Shown: positions 10,329 to 20,223 of the stretch, piece after piece
How the letters are laid out: the number at the start of each line of letters is the position of its first letter
Position numbering within the stretch: position 1 is the stretch's first letter
DNA from: Gammaproteobacteria bacterium
Lineage (GTDB): Bacteria > Pseudomonadota > Gammaproteobacteria > Steroidobacterales > Steroidobacteraceae
DNA: 64,000 nt
NCBI GenBank assembly: GCA_016874555.1
Contig: VGTW01000001.1
Location: forward strand, 23,637-87,636
Direction: 5' to 3'
Translations under genes and position numbers: made by a program
The notes under the pieces: generated by a model
The model's input: the letters and a program-made list of their open reading frames with translations, nothing else
The model's database searches: none
Told to the model about the DNA's origin: nothing

Positions 10329-10823
10329 ATGGGCAAGCCTTTGGAGTACATGCCACACGATCACACAACACCCCATGATCATGCCGCCTGCATCGATCAC
10401 GCGGTGCGCACAGCTGCGGACGTCTGCGTGCAGCGGGGTCTCAAGCTCACGCCCGTGCGTCGCCGTATTCTCGAGATTGTCTGGCGCGCGCACGGGCCGG
10501 TCGGCGCCTACGACATCCTGGCCGAGCTTGCCAAGGAGCGTGCTAAGGCAGCACCGCCCACCGTTTATCGCGCGCTCGACTTTCTGATCGATGCCGGGCT
10601 AGTACACCGCATCGATTCGATCAATGCCTTCATCGGCTGCGACAAACCGGCGCGCGCGCACATTGCGCAATTTCTAGTGTGCCGTAAATGTCACCGGGTC
10701 ATGGAAATCGATGCGCCGGGCATCAATCGCTTGCTGGCAGAAAAATCTCTGGCCGCCGGATTTCGCATCGAACCGACGTCGCTTGAAATCAAGGGGTTAT
10801 GCGGGGAGTGCGAAGACGCCTGA
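10329..10823 (+). CDS. zur: Fur-family transcriptional regulator, Zur-like
   Basis: RGLKLTPVRRRILEIVWRAHGPVGAYDILAEL, PPTVYRALDFL, CRKCHRVMEI...GLCGEC; divergent from COG0523; His-rich N-terminus. Confidence 0.8.
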   Translation: MGKPLEYMPHDHTTPHDHAACIDHAVRTAADVCVQRGLKLTPVRRRILEIVWRAHGPVGAYDILAELAKERAKAAPPTVYRALDFLIDAGLVHRIDSINAFIGCDKPARAHIAQFLVCRKCHRVMEIDAPGINRLLAEKSLAAGFRIEPTSLEIKGLCGECEDA

Positions 10824-10824
10824 G

Positions 10825-11268
10825 TCAGCGCAGGGCCACCAGCCAAATGCCGAGAAGCAGCAGCGCGATCCCGACAAGTCGAGTCAGCGTCGCCGGGTGC
10901 TGCTGAAAGCCGAGCAAGCCGTAGTGATCGACGATCACGGAGGCGACCATCTGACCGCCCACCGTCAGCGCCAGCAGCAGCAAGGCGCCGAGTCGCGGGC
11001 CCGCAAACGTGGCAACGCCAACATAAGCCGCACCAAACAAACCACCCAACCACGCCCAAGCTGGCACCTGAGTAAAAGCGTCGCGTGCCGGTAATACATG
11101 CCGCGACATGACGAAGAATACGGCAAGCGCCGCAAGACCCACGACGAAGTTGGCGATCGTGCCGTAGAGGGCTCCGCCCAGCATCCGCCCCACGGCGGCA
11201 TTGAGTCCGATCTGCACGACGAGGCCGACGCCAACCAGAAAAGTGAGCAGCATGGACAAGGATTGCAT
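10825..11268 (-). CDS. DMT-family (YdcZ/DUF606-like) membrane transporter
   Basis: MQSLSMLLTFLVGVGLVVQIGLNAAVGR...; start at internal ATG. Confidence 0.75.
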   Translation of the reverse strand: MQSLSMLLTFLVGVGLVVQIGLNAAVGRMLGGALYGTIANFVVGLAALAVFFVMSRHVLPARDAFTQVPAWAWLGGLFGAAYVGVATFAGPRLGALLLLALTVGGQMVASVIVDHYGLLGFQQHPATLTRLVGIALLLLGIWLVALR

Positions 11269-11514
11269 GCGGTCAGCCTCCGTTTTTCGCGCCGTAGCGG
11301 GCCGCAATCCACGCACGACCCCGCGCACTCGACAACATCGCGAGTACGACGTGCCAAAACAGACGTTTGGCGAGCGGGACACGGCGCGGCGGAATGGCAG
11401 CATAGACCGCCCTGCCCACATCTTCATGCACGAGCCGCTGCGGGCGTTGTTCGGAGATTGTCACCTGCGGAAGGATAGCGGCGGAATTGCCCTCCGCGCT
11501 AGGCTTGGCAAACG

Positions 11515-11979
11515 GTGAACGAACTACCACAACATTCGCAGGCGCTGGTCGCCCGGCTGCTCGATGCCTATTGCGCACGAATTTGCCCGCCACTCGCGCG
11601 CAACACGGTGCTGATCGGCTATCGCATCGAGGGCGAACAGGTGGTGATCCACGAGCTGCGTCGCATTCTCGGCGTCGCGGGCACTTGGGAGCCCGTACCT
11701 GTTGCCAGGTTTCGATATCGATCGAGCAGTGGCGGTTGGCTGCTTGATTATTTTGAGAATGGCGTCTGGCAGCGTTATCGTCCGCTGTTACACAGTAAAA
11801 GTTTTCTCGAGTTGCTGCGCGAGTTCGACCGGGATCCCGCCGGGATTTTTTGGAGCCGCCTCGACGGCAAGAGTCTGCGCTGGTGCAGTGCGCGTGGGCG
11901 TTGCATCGACTGCGACCTGCGTTATAAGCAGGTGCTGGGTCTCGCTGCCCCACTCGCCGCGGCGGTAACCCTGATCTAA
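11515..11979 (+). CDS. DUF3024-family protein
   Basis: CPPLARNTVLIGYRIEGEQVVIHELR...RFRYRSSSGGWLLDYF...W.RY; recalled family pattern. Confidence 0.65.
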   Translation: MNELPQHSQALVARLLDAYCARICPPLARNTVLIGYRIEGEQVVIHELRRILGVAGTWEPVPVARFRYRSSSGGWLLDYFENGVWQRYRPLLHSKSFLELLREFDRDPAGIFWSRLDGKSLRWCSARGRCIDCDLRYKQVLGLAAPLAAAVTLI

Positions 11980-12015
11980 GCGTACCGTCAGCTCGACGCT
12001 GACCAACTGCTTGCG

Positions 12016-12351
12016 CTAGCTGCACGCGAGCACGGCGCTAATCTTTGCTCCCGACGAGAAGGTCTTGAGTATTTCGGAAAATTCCGCAAGCTCTGCAACG
12101 ACTTTGCCATCAATCTCAAGCAGCACGTCGCCCGCGACGAAGCCTGCCCAGGCGACCGGCGAGTCGGGAACCCCCGACTCCGCACGCACCCTGGCTCCCT
12201 GACGCGTACAATCCAAGATCACCGCGAAAAAGGACCCGACGTGGTGTTGTCGCGGTCGCGCCATTACCGGTGTTGCTCGCGGCAGCACCACTGTGGCATC
12301 GTCGTCACCCTCCGTGGTGAAGTGATTGATACCGTCGAGCTTGCGTGTCAA
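12016..12351 (-). pseudogene. Isolated PDZ-domain remnant
   Basis: GVPDSPVAWAGFVAGDVLLEIDGKVVAELAEFSEILKTFSSGAKISAV with no N-terminal enzyme domain; in-frame stop just upstream. Confidence 0.45.
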
Positions 12352-12516
12352 TTGCGCGATGTACGCGTGCTATTCATCGGCGAGGAACATGGTGTAGAGC
12401 AGCTCGCGCGGGGCTGGGCGCAGGCCTCATGATGAGACGGCAGTCGTATGTCATGGATGTAGGCGCACTCGGTCTGGGTCCAAAGAAATAAATTTCTGTA
12501 TCGGGGGTTATTAATC

Positions 12517-13728
12517 ATGCCGAAGAAAGTAGTAAAGTTTGATCGCCGCTCATTGATTACGGGTGTCGCCATGGCAAGTCTGGCGGCGGAAGCAGGCTCT
12601 ACGACATCAAGCAATGCTGACACGCAAAATGCGCCTGGCCCTTCGGGTGGTACACACGCACTAGGTAATGGCATTCAGGTTTCGAATCGTGGCCAGTACG
12701 CCAAAGTGGCGCTCAAACAGGATTTCGTGAACGTTGCTGCTGTCCAGTCGCAGCTCTATTCGATTGATGTACGTGATCGAGCCAATACGCTTAAGCACAA
12801 TCTCAATCGTATCTTGCGCCTGATCGATCTCGCGCAGAACTCTCCCGAAGAGTGGGACGGCGAGCGGCGCTGGGGTTCTAAAGTCGATCTCGTCTCGATG
12901 CACGAATTCCCCATCCAAGGCTTTCAGCCATGGACACGCAAAGAACTTAATCAGGTGGCCTTCGAATTGCCTGGCCCCGAATCCGAGACTATCGGCGAAC
13001 GGGCCAAGCGCTATGGTTGCTACATTTCCTGGGGGTGCTACGCCAAAGAAAAAGATTGGCCTGATCATATCATCAACATGTCGGTGCTGACGGGCCCCGA
13101 TGGCAAGATCGTCAGCAAGCAATGGAAAGCGCGGAACATTCTCGGACTCTTTGGTGATGGCGCGTTGATCGGCACGACGATTTACGACGTACTCGATCGT
13201 TACGTCGAGATGTACGGCTGGGATGCCGTACTCCCGGTCGCGCGTACCGATATCGGCAACATCGCAATCACGGCGGTCGGTGCCGAGCCCACGCTCTACA
13301 CCTGCCTCGGGCTCAAGGGCGCAGAGATTCTGGTGTTGTCGGTCACAGGTGGCAGCAACTCAGAATCTGCCATCACTACGGCGCGCGCCAACCGGCTCTA
13401 TACGCTGGGGGTCGGCAATGCCGTCTCGCCAAACAATATAGGTTTCCCGGAATCTTCGGGCACGCGCGATGAGGGCACGGTGATTGTCGATCCCCGCGGG
13501 ACGGTACTCGCGAAAACATCGAATCATCACGAAGACATCATTACGGCACGAATTCCGATTGCCGACTTCCGCAAGACACGACGCGTGCAGGAATTACCCG
13601 TGGCAATCCTGCTGCCGGTGCTACAGCAATACCAGCCGCTCTTTCAACCGAATGCCTTCCTCGAAAAACTGCCGCAGACCTATCAGGAAGCCGGCGAGAT
13701 CGTACGTAAACGCATGGGAATCAAATAG
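12517..13728 (+). CDS. Nitrilase/carbon-nitrogen hydrolase superfamily protein with twin-Arg N-terminus; catalytic Cys apparently missing
   Basis: DLVSMHEFPIQGF (Glu), VSKQWKARNI (Lys), GNIAITAVGAEPTLYTCLGLKGAEILVL (Cys position replaced). Confidence 0.75.
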   Translation: MPKKVVKFDRRSLITGVAMASLAAEAGSTTSSNADTQNAPGPSGGTHALGNGIQVSNRGQYAKVALKQDFVNVAAVQSQLYSIDVRDRANTLKHNLNRILRLIDLAQNSPEEWDGERRWGSKVDLVSMHEFPIQGFQPWTRKELNQVAFELPGPESETIGERAKRYGCYISWGCYAKEKDWPDHIINMSVLTGPDGKIVSKQWKARNILGLFGDGALIGTTIYDVLDRYVEMYGWDAVLPVARTDIGNIAITAVGAEPTLYTCLGLKGAEILVLSVTGGSNSESAITTARANRLYTLGVGNAVSPNNIGFPESSGTRDEGTVIVDPRGTVLAKTSNHHEDIITARIPIADFRKTRRVQELPVAILLPVLQQYQPLFQPNAFLEKLPQTYQEAGEIVRKRMGIK

Positions 13729-13739
13729 GGCGCTGACCG

Positions 13740-14219
13740 ATGAACCAATCTGCCCTCGCAGCGGCGCTCGCTACGCTGCAAACACGCATTGGTCAGGAAG
13801 TGCATGTCAGTGACTGGCTGACGATCACTCAAGAGCGTATCAACGTGTTCGCCGATGCCACGGGGGATCACCAGTGGATCCACGTCGATGTGCAAAGAGC
13901 AACACACGAGTCGCCCTACGGCGCTCCGATCGCACATGGGTATCTCACGCTATCTTTGAGTGTGCCTTTGCGCGGGCTGGTCGATGCGCAGAAGCCTATT
14001 GTTCCGGGCATCACCAACATCATCAACTATGGGCTCAACAAATTACGCTTTCCGAATGCGGTGCGTGTCGGCGCACGCATCCGCGGTCGCTTCGTACTGC
14101 AGGCGGTAACGCAGGTTGCGCCCTACGTACTGCAGATGACCGAGCAATACACCGCCGAGGTCGAAGGCGCGAGCAAACCTGCATGCATCGCCGAAAGCGT
14201 CATGCGTCTTATTTTTTGA
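13740..14219 (+). CDS. MaoC-like hotdog dehydratase
   Basis: FADATGDHQWIHVDVQRA...PYGAPIAHGYLTLSL. Confidence 0.9.
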   Translation: MNQSALAAALATLQTRIGQEVHVSDWLTITQERINVFADATGDHQWIHVDVQRATHESPYGAPIAHGYLTLSLSVPLRGLVDAQKPIVPGITNIINYGLNKLRFPNAVRVGARIRGRFVLQAVTQVAPYVLQMTEQYTAEVEGASKPACIAESVMRLIF

Positions 14220-14234
14220 TCTCGCGACCGCCAG

Positions 14235-15191
14235 ATGAAATCGGTGTTTCTCGATTTTGCAACCATCAGTAACGGTGACCTCGACACGCGCGCGCTGGCG
14301 CAGGCTGCACCGGAGCTCGCCCTGCTTGATGATGTGCAGCAGAACGAAATCATTGAATGTATCGGAAGTCGTACAATCGTCATGACCAACAAGCTGCGAC
14401 TCGATCGCTCGATCATCGAGTCGGCGCCTATGCTGCGACTGATTGTGCTGTCAGCTACCGGTACCAACAACGTCGATCTGGAAGCGGCCCGCGAGCGTGG
14501 GGTCACCGTGTGTAACGTCACTGACTACTGCACCCCCTCGGTGGTGCAGCATGTGCTCGGCGTGCTGTTGTTCCTCACCCACCAGCTCGCGGCATATTCC
14601 CGCGAGGCGATCGATGGCACTTGGGGCCAAGCCCGCCATTTCACCATACTGCAGCACCGTATTCGCGAATTGCGCGGTTGCACCTTGGGCGTAATCGGCT
14701 GGGGCGTGCTCGGTCAAGCCGTTGCGGCCGCTTGCGAACAAGCCTTGGGCATGCGGGTGATCATCGCCAATCGTCTGGGCGGTGCGCCCACTGCGGACCG
14801 TGTCGAACTCGATGCGCTGCTGCGCAGGGCAGATGTCGTGACGCTCCATTGCCCGCTGACGCCGACAACGACGGGTATGATTGATCGCCGCAGGCTTGAG
14901 CTGATGAAACGGGACGCCATTTTGATCAACACCGCGCGAGGCGGGCTGATCGATATCGCAGCCCTGGCAGACGCCCTACGTGAACGACGACTCGGCGGTG
15001 CCGCCATCGACGTGCTGCCGCAAGAGCCGCCAATCGATGGCAGCCCACTGTTCGCTCCGGACCTGCCAAACCTGATCGTGACGCCGCATATTGCCTGGAG
15101 TGCAGTCGAGTCGCGGCAGCGCTGTCTCGACGAAATGGCTCTCAATATCCACGACTGGCGAGCTGGGGGAACTCGACACCGGGTCGTCTGA
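14235..15191 (+). CDS. D-2-hydroxyacid dehydrogenase (glycerate/hydroxypyruvate reductase-like)
   Basis: LGVIGWGVLGQAVA, INTARGGLID, LPNLIVTPHIAW. Confidence 0.9.
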   Translation: MKSVFLDFATISNGDLDTRALAQAAPELALLDDVQQNEIIECIGSRTIVMTNKLRLDRSIIESAPMLRLIVLSATGTNNVDLEAARERGVTVCNVTDYCTPSVVQHVLGVLLFLTHQLAAYSREAIDGTWGQARHFTILQHRIRELRGCTLGVIGWGVLGQAVAAACEQALGMRVIIANRLGGAPTADRVELDALLRRADVVTLHCPLTPTTTGMIDRRRLELMKRDAILINTARGGLIDIAALADALRERRLGGAAIDVLPQEPPIDGSPLFAPDLPNLIVTPHIAWSAVESRQRCLDEMALNIHDWRAGGTRHRVV

Positions 15192-15201
15192 TCAAACCGG
15201 C

Positions 15202-15912
15202 ATGTCAACACCCAAGCCGTCGCCAACGTGTCCCGAAAATCTTGGCGTGGGCTTGTGCCGCCCCACTATAGCAAGTCTCGTCAGCATTCTTTGCACGGTT
15301 TTTTTGTGTGTGAACGTACAGAGCACGGCGCAGACTTCAAGCGCGCCTGCTGGGCTCATTACCCTGAAGCTCGACAATATCGATCAGGCGAGCTTTGACC
15401 CGCGTAGCCCCTGGGCCGAGGATGCAACTTGGCGCATCGCGCCTGTGGAAGTTCGTTTCAGTGCCGCCTGGGATCCACGACAGTTCGGAACTTTTGGCCT
15501 TGCTCTGAAAGATATCGAAAAAATTCGTAATGACCACGCCAAGCTGACGCAGCAAACTTTTGCCGAGACACTGCACGCACTTGGCGCCAAACCTGCAGGT
15601 AATGTGAATAACGGAAAAATACTCGAACTGCAGATCAAAATTGTCGATCTTTATCTCAATGCGCCGCCACGCTCTGAGATCAGTCCGCTATACATCTATG
15701 TATATGAATCAAGCGAGATGACGCTCGAACTCGAGGTGCGCGAGGCTGGCACGGGCCGGGTCCTGGCCACCTTGCGTGATCGCTATAGTGACCCGCGCGA
15801 TAGCCAACTGACGCTGGATAATGAAATTACTCAACGTGCCGCTAACCGGCTGGCACTGCGTGAGTGGGCGACTCGACTACACAGCCTGCTGCGGCAGGCG
15901 GGCTTACGGTAG
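15202..15912 (+). CDS. Secreted protein of unknown function (possibly DUF3313-like)
   Basis: N-terminal hydrophobic segment; family assignment tentative. Confidence 0.5.
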   Translation: MSTPKPSPTCPENLGVGLCRPTIASLVSILCTVFLCVNVQSTAQTSSAPAGLITLKLDNIDQASFDPRSPWAEDATWRIAPVEVRFSAAWDPRQFGTFGLALKDIEKIRNDHAKLTQQTFAETLHALGAKPAGNVNNGKILELQIKIVDLYLNAPPRSEISPLYIYVYESSEMTLELEVREAGTGRVLATLRDRYSDPRDSQLTLDNEITQRAANRLALREWATRLHSLLRQAGLR

Positions 15913-15955
15913 AATCCGCGGCCTCTTTGCCGCTCATCACATACGATCCTCAGCG

Positions 15956-17050
15956 ATGCCTTCAATGATTACGCAGCGCAAGTTCGCGCTCGTTACCGCT
16001 CTGCTCGGTGCAGCCTTGGTGCTCGCCGCCTGCTCCGGCAAAGAGGCCGGCGGCCGGGACGGCGGGCAGCGCTCGGGCACCGGTGGCGGTCCGCCGCCGG
16101 TGACGGTCATCACCAGCAAAGTTGAGAGGCGCCCCTTCGGGCCCGTGATCGAAGCCGTGGGTACTGCACTTGCCCGTGAATCGGTGGAAATCACCTCCAA
16201 GTCGACCAACACCGTCTCGACCATTCGCTTCGCAGAAGGTCAACACGTCGCTGCGGGGGCAATTCTGGTCGAACTCGACCGTGCACAAGTCGCTGCGGCG
16301 CTCGCCGAGGCCGAGGCCAATCTCGTCGAAGCGCGTAACCAGTTCAGTCGCGGTCGCGACCTATCGGTGACCTCTGCGCTCTCGAAGGCGCAGCTCGATC
16401 AACTCGAGACCGCCGTCAAAACCGGCGAGTCGCGAGTCGCCGCGGCGCGTGCACGACTCGAAGACACGGTGATACGTGCGCCATTCGCCGGACGTACCGG
16501 TTTTCGCAAAGTCAGCAGAGGGGGTCTCGTCAATCCAGGCACCGTCATCACCACCCTCGATGATAGCTCGATGATCAAGCTCGAATTCACTGTGCCGCAA
16601 TCCTTCCTCAATGATTTGGTACCCAGTCTGGCGGTCGAAGCGCGTGCCGAAGGACTCGGCAGTCGTGTCTTCAACGGTAAAATCACCACCATCGACTCGC
16701 GTATCGATCCTGTGACCCGTGCCATCGCCGTACGTGCCGAACTACCGAACGCCGACGCAGCACTGCGGCCAGGCCTGTTTATGAGCGTTCGGTTGCGTGG
16801 CAAACCGATCGAAACTTTGATGGTCCCTGAGGAGGCCATGGTGCCGGAAGAGGGCCGTAGCTTCGTATTCGTGGTCGAGGACGGCAAGGCGCTGCAGCGC
16901 GAGGTGCGTACCGGCGGACGCGAACCGGGTAGTGTTGCCATCATTGACGGACTGACCGGAGATGAAACGGTGATCGTCGAAGGCACGCAGCGCATACGCA
17001 ATGGCGGCAAGGTCAACGCCCAGCCGCGCACTACCGCGCCTGGCGCCTGA
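15956..17050 (+). CDS. RND efflux periplasmic adaptor (lipoprotein)
   Basis: Lipobox ALVLAACSG; RFAEGQHVAAGAILVELD; DTVIRAPFAGRTGFRKVSRGGLVNPGTVITTLDD. Confidence 0.93.
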   Translation: MPSMITQRKFALVTALLGAALVLAACSGKEAGGRDGGQRSGTGGGPPPVTVITSKVERRPFGPVIEAVGTALARESVEITSKSTNTVSTIRFAEGQHVAAGAILVELDRAQVAAALAEAEANLVEARNQFSRGRDLSVTSALSKAQLDQLETAVKTGESRVAAARARLEDTVIRAPFAGRTGFRKVSRGGLVNPGTVITTLDDSSMIKLEFTVPQSFLNDLVPSLAVEARAEGLGSRVFNGKITTIDSRIDPVTRAIAVRAELPNADAALRPGLFMSVRLRGKPIETLMVPEEAMVPEEGRSFVFVVEDGKALQREVRTGGREPGSVAIIDGLTGDETVIVEGTQRIRNGGKVNAQPRTTAPGA

Positions 17051-17061
17051 GCACGCACGCG

Positions 17062-20000
17062 ATGAGTCTCTCCGAACTCTGCATACGCCGTCCGGTCTTC
17101 GCAACAGTTCTCAGTCTGCTGCTTGTAATCTTTGGTCTGGTGGCACTCGAGCGCCTGCCGCTACGCGAATATCCCGATATCAATCGACCGGTAGTCTCGA
17201 TCACCACCAGCTATCGCGGTGCCTCGGCCAACGTAGTCGAGAACAAAGTCACGCAGGTCATCGAGGATCGTGTCGCCGGTATCGAGGGCATCGTCAAACT
17301 CGAATCGGACAGCGCCGACGAGCGCTCGAGCATCCGCGTTGAATTTGATGTCTCTCGCGATATCGACGACGCTGCAAACGACATCCGCGATCGCATCTCG
17401 CGCGTGGTCTCACAATTACCGCCGGAGGCGGACCCACCACAGGTCACAAAGTCCGACTCCAACGCTGAATCCATAATGTTTCTCAGCTTCAGCGCAGAGA
17501 ATATGACAGCGCTGCAGGTGACCGATTACGCTGAGCGCTACATCGTCGATCGACTCTCGACGGTGCCCGGCGTATCTCGCGCTTCTATGTCTGGTGCACG
17601 TCGTGCCGCCATGCGGGTGTGGGTCGACCGGCAGGCGTTGGCCGCACGGGCTTTGACCGTCGGCGATATTGAATCGGCGCTGCGTCGCGAAAACGTACAA
17701 TTGCCGGCGGGGCGTATCGAGTCCGAGCAGCGTGAGTTTTCTTTACGTACCGAAGTCGATCTTGATAGTGCGGAAGACTTTCGCGATCTGGTGATCGGTC
17801 GTGGCCCAGAAGGCCATCTGGTGCGCCTCGGTGAAGTCGCCGAGGTCCGTATCGCTGCCGAGAACGACCGTACGCTCATGCGTACAAACGGGCTGGCCGG
17901 TGTTGGTATCGGAATCGAAGCCAACTCCAAGGCGAACGTACTCGACGTCGTCCACGGCGTGCGCGAAGAAGTCGACCGACTGCAGAGAACTTTTCCCAAA
18001 GGCGCAATGCTGATGATCACCGTCGATAACGGCGTGGCGATCGAGGCGGCGCTGCGCGAGGTGCTAATCGCGGTTATCTTCGCGTTCATCTCGGTGCTCA
18101 TCGTCATCTACGGTTTTCTGGGTACGCTGCGTACCACCATCATTCCGGCCGTCACCATTCCAGTATCGGTGATTGCCGGATTCATATTTGTCTATGCACT
18201 CGATTATTCTTTGAACGTGATTACCTTGCTCGGGGTCGTACTGGCGATCGGGCTGGTGGTCGACGACTCAATTGTGGTACTCGAGAATATCCATCGCCGC
18301 GCCGAACTCGACGAGCCCTCAATGGTCGCCGCGATTCGCGGCAGTCACGAAATCGCCTTTGCGGTAATCGCCACCACTCTGACCCTGGTCACAGTGTTCG
18401 TGCCGATCTCGTTCCTACCCGGTGACAACGGCCGCCTGTTCCGCGAGTTCGGTCTAACGCTCGCCGCCTCGGTGCTGTTTTCGGCGCTCGTCGCCCTGAC
18501 GCTGACGCCAATGATGGCCTCGCGATTACCCCCAGAACGCGAAATGAAACATGGGCGTTTCGCCATATGGATCGAAACCGTCTTCAAAAAAATGACGGTC
18601 GCCTACGAACTTTACCTGCGCCAACTGATGCGACGACCGTGGCTGATCGTTGGCGGGGTGCTCGGCCTTGGTTTCCTTGGAGCGCTGAGCTTTCGCGAAC
18701 TGCCTGCGGAGTTCATGCCTGCGGCTGACGCCGGGCGAGTGATGGTGTCGCTGACTGCGCCCGAGGGTGCAAGTTTTGAATATACCTCCGAATATGGTCG
18801 GCGTCTCGAGGCAATTGCGCAAAGTGGTCTCGATTCCGGAGAAGTGCGCCGAGTCACCCTGCGTGTGCCCGGCAGCTATGACGGTACCGGGTCAGTGAAC
18901 TCGGCGCGGCTCATTCTGACCCTCGAAGATTGGGGAGCTCGCGAGCGCTCTGCACAAGAAATCGCGGCATCGATTCAACGCGAGCTCGCCGGTCTTCCGG
19001 GTGTACGCACCAACACCATGGTGCCTGGCGGCATGCGCGGTGGCTGGGGTAAACCGGTCGAAGCTGTGCTCGGTGGTCCCGACTACGAAAGCCTCGCAGG
19101 CTGGTCCGAGAAACTGACCAAAATCGCCGAAGACAACCCGGGGCTCATGGGAGTCGACAGCAGCTACAAGCCACGCAAACCGCAAATCCGTATCGCCATC
19201 GATCGCAATCGCGCCGCCGATCTCGGTGTGTCGTTGCAGACCGTCGGCCGCACGCTGGAAACCGTGCTGGGTTCGCGCATCGTCACCACGTTCATCGATC
19301 GTGGTCGCGAATACAACGTCGTACTGCAGGGCCGCGCTGATGAGCGCGCCACCACCACCGATCTGACCAATCTTATGGTCCGCTCCGATCGTACCGGCCA
19401 GTTGGTACCCCTGGCAAGCGTAGTACGTCTCAATGAAACCGCCGGACCCACCGACCTCAGTCGCTTCAATCGTTTACGTTCCGTCGAAATCGGCGCTGGT
19501 CTTGCCGAGGGTTACACTATGGGCGAAGCGATCGAATGGTTCGCAGACACGGTCGCGCGCGAATTGCCACCCGAAGCCACGCTGATGTGGGACGGCGAGT
19601 CAGGTGACTATGTGCGCAGCGGCGGCCAGATGTGGACCACCTTGCTGTTTGCTGTGATCATCGTATTTTTGGTGCTGGCAGCGCAGTTCGAGAGCTTCGT
19701 ACATCCGGCAATCATCATGGTCACAGTGCCGCTGGCGCTGCTCGGCGCAGTATTTGGATTACAGCTACATGACATGAGCGTGAATATCTTCAGCCAGATC
19801 GCCGTCATTATGTTGGTGGGCATCGCAGCAAAGAACGGTGTGCTTATCGTCGAGTTCGCCAATCAGTTACGCGAACGCGGCATCGAATTTCGCGAAGCGG
19901 TGGTGCAAGCAGCCGTCGTGCGCTTGCGCCCGGTGCTCATGACCAGCCTGTGTACCGCATTTGGCGCGGTGCCTTTCCTATTGGCGACCGGCGCCGGCGC

Positions 20001-20184
20001 TGAGCAGCGCGAACCCATCGGGGTCGTGGTTTTCTATGGCACCTTGGTATCGGTATTCCTCACCTTGCTCGTGGTTCCGGCCATTTATTCTTTGGTCGCA
20101 CGCCATACGCGCTCGACGCAGTACACGACACGACTGGTCGATCGCCTGCTCGGCAACGATCCGAAAGAAGCGGAACAACCCTAA
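17062..20184 (+). CDS. RND efflux permease
   Basis: 1040 aa; N-terminal SELCIRRPVFATVLSLLLVIFGLVALERLPLREYPDI; GLVVDDSIVVLENI; C-terminal HAE1-type. Confidence 0.95.
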   Translation: MSLSELCIRRPVFATVLSLLLVIFGLVALERLPLREYPDINRPVVSITTSYRGASANVVENKVTQVIEDRVAGIEGIVKLESDSADERSSIRVEFDVSRDIDDAANDIRDRISRVVSQLPPEADPPQVTKSDSNAESIMFLSFSAENMTALQVTDYAERYIVDRLSTVPGVSRASMSGARRAAMRVWVDRQALAARALTVGDIESALRRENVQLPAGRIESEQREFSLRTEVDLDSAEDFRDLVIGRGPEGHLVRLGEVAEVRIAAENDRTLMRTNGLAGVGIGIEANSKANVLDVVHGVREEVDRLQRTFPKGAMLMITVDNGVAIEAALREVLIAVIFAFISVLIVIYGFLGTLRTTIIPAVTIPVSVIAGFIFVYALDYSLNVITLLGVVLAIGLVVDDSIVVLENIHRRAELDEPSMVAAIRGSHEIAFAVIATTLTLVTVFVPISFLPGDNGRLFREFGLTLAASVLFSALVALTLTPMMASRLPPEREMKHGRFAIWIETVFKKMTVAYELYLRQLMRRPWLIVGGVLGLGFLGALSFRELPAEFMPAADAGRVMVSLTAPEGASFEYTSEYGRRLEAIAQSGLDSGEVRRVTLRVPGSYDGTGSVNSARLILTLEDWGARERSAQEIAASIQRELAGLPGVRTNTMVPGGMRGGWGKPVEAVLGGPDYESLAGWSEKLTKIAEDNPGLMGVDSSYKPRKPQIRIAIDRNRAADLGVSLQTVGRTLETVLGSRIVTTFIDRGREYNVVLQGRADERATTTDLTNLMVRSDRTGQLVPLASVVRLNETAGPTDLSRFNRLRSVEIGAGLAEGYTMGEAIEWFADTVARELPPEATLMWDGESGDYVRSGGQMWTTLLFAVIIVFLVLAAQFESFVHPAIIMVTVPLALLGAVFGLQLHDMSVNIFSQIAVIMLVGIAAKNGVLIVEFANQLRERGIEFREAVVQAAVVRLRPVLMTSLCTAFGAVPFLLATGAGAEQREPIGVVVFYGTLVSVFLTLLVVPAIYSLVARHTRSTQYTTRLVDRLLGNDPKEAEQP

Positions 20185-20223
20185 AGCAGCGAATCCGCTC
20201 TTACGCCCAGCGCTGCAACGCTC

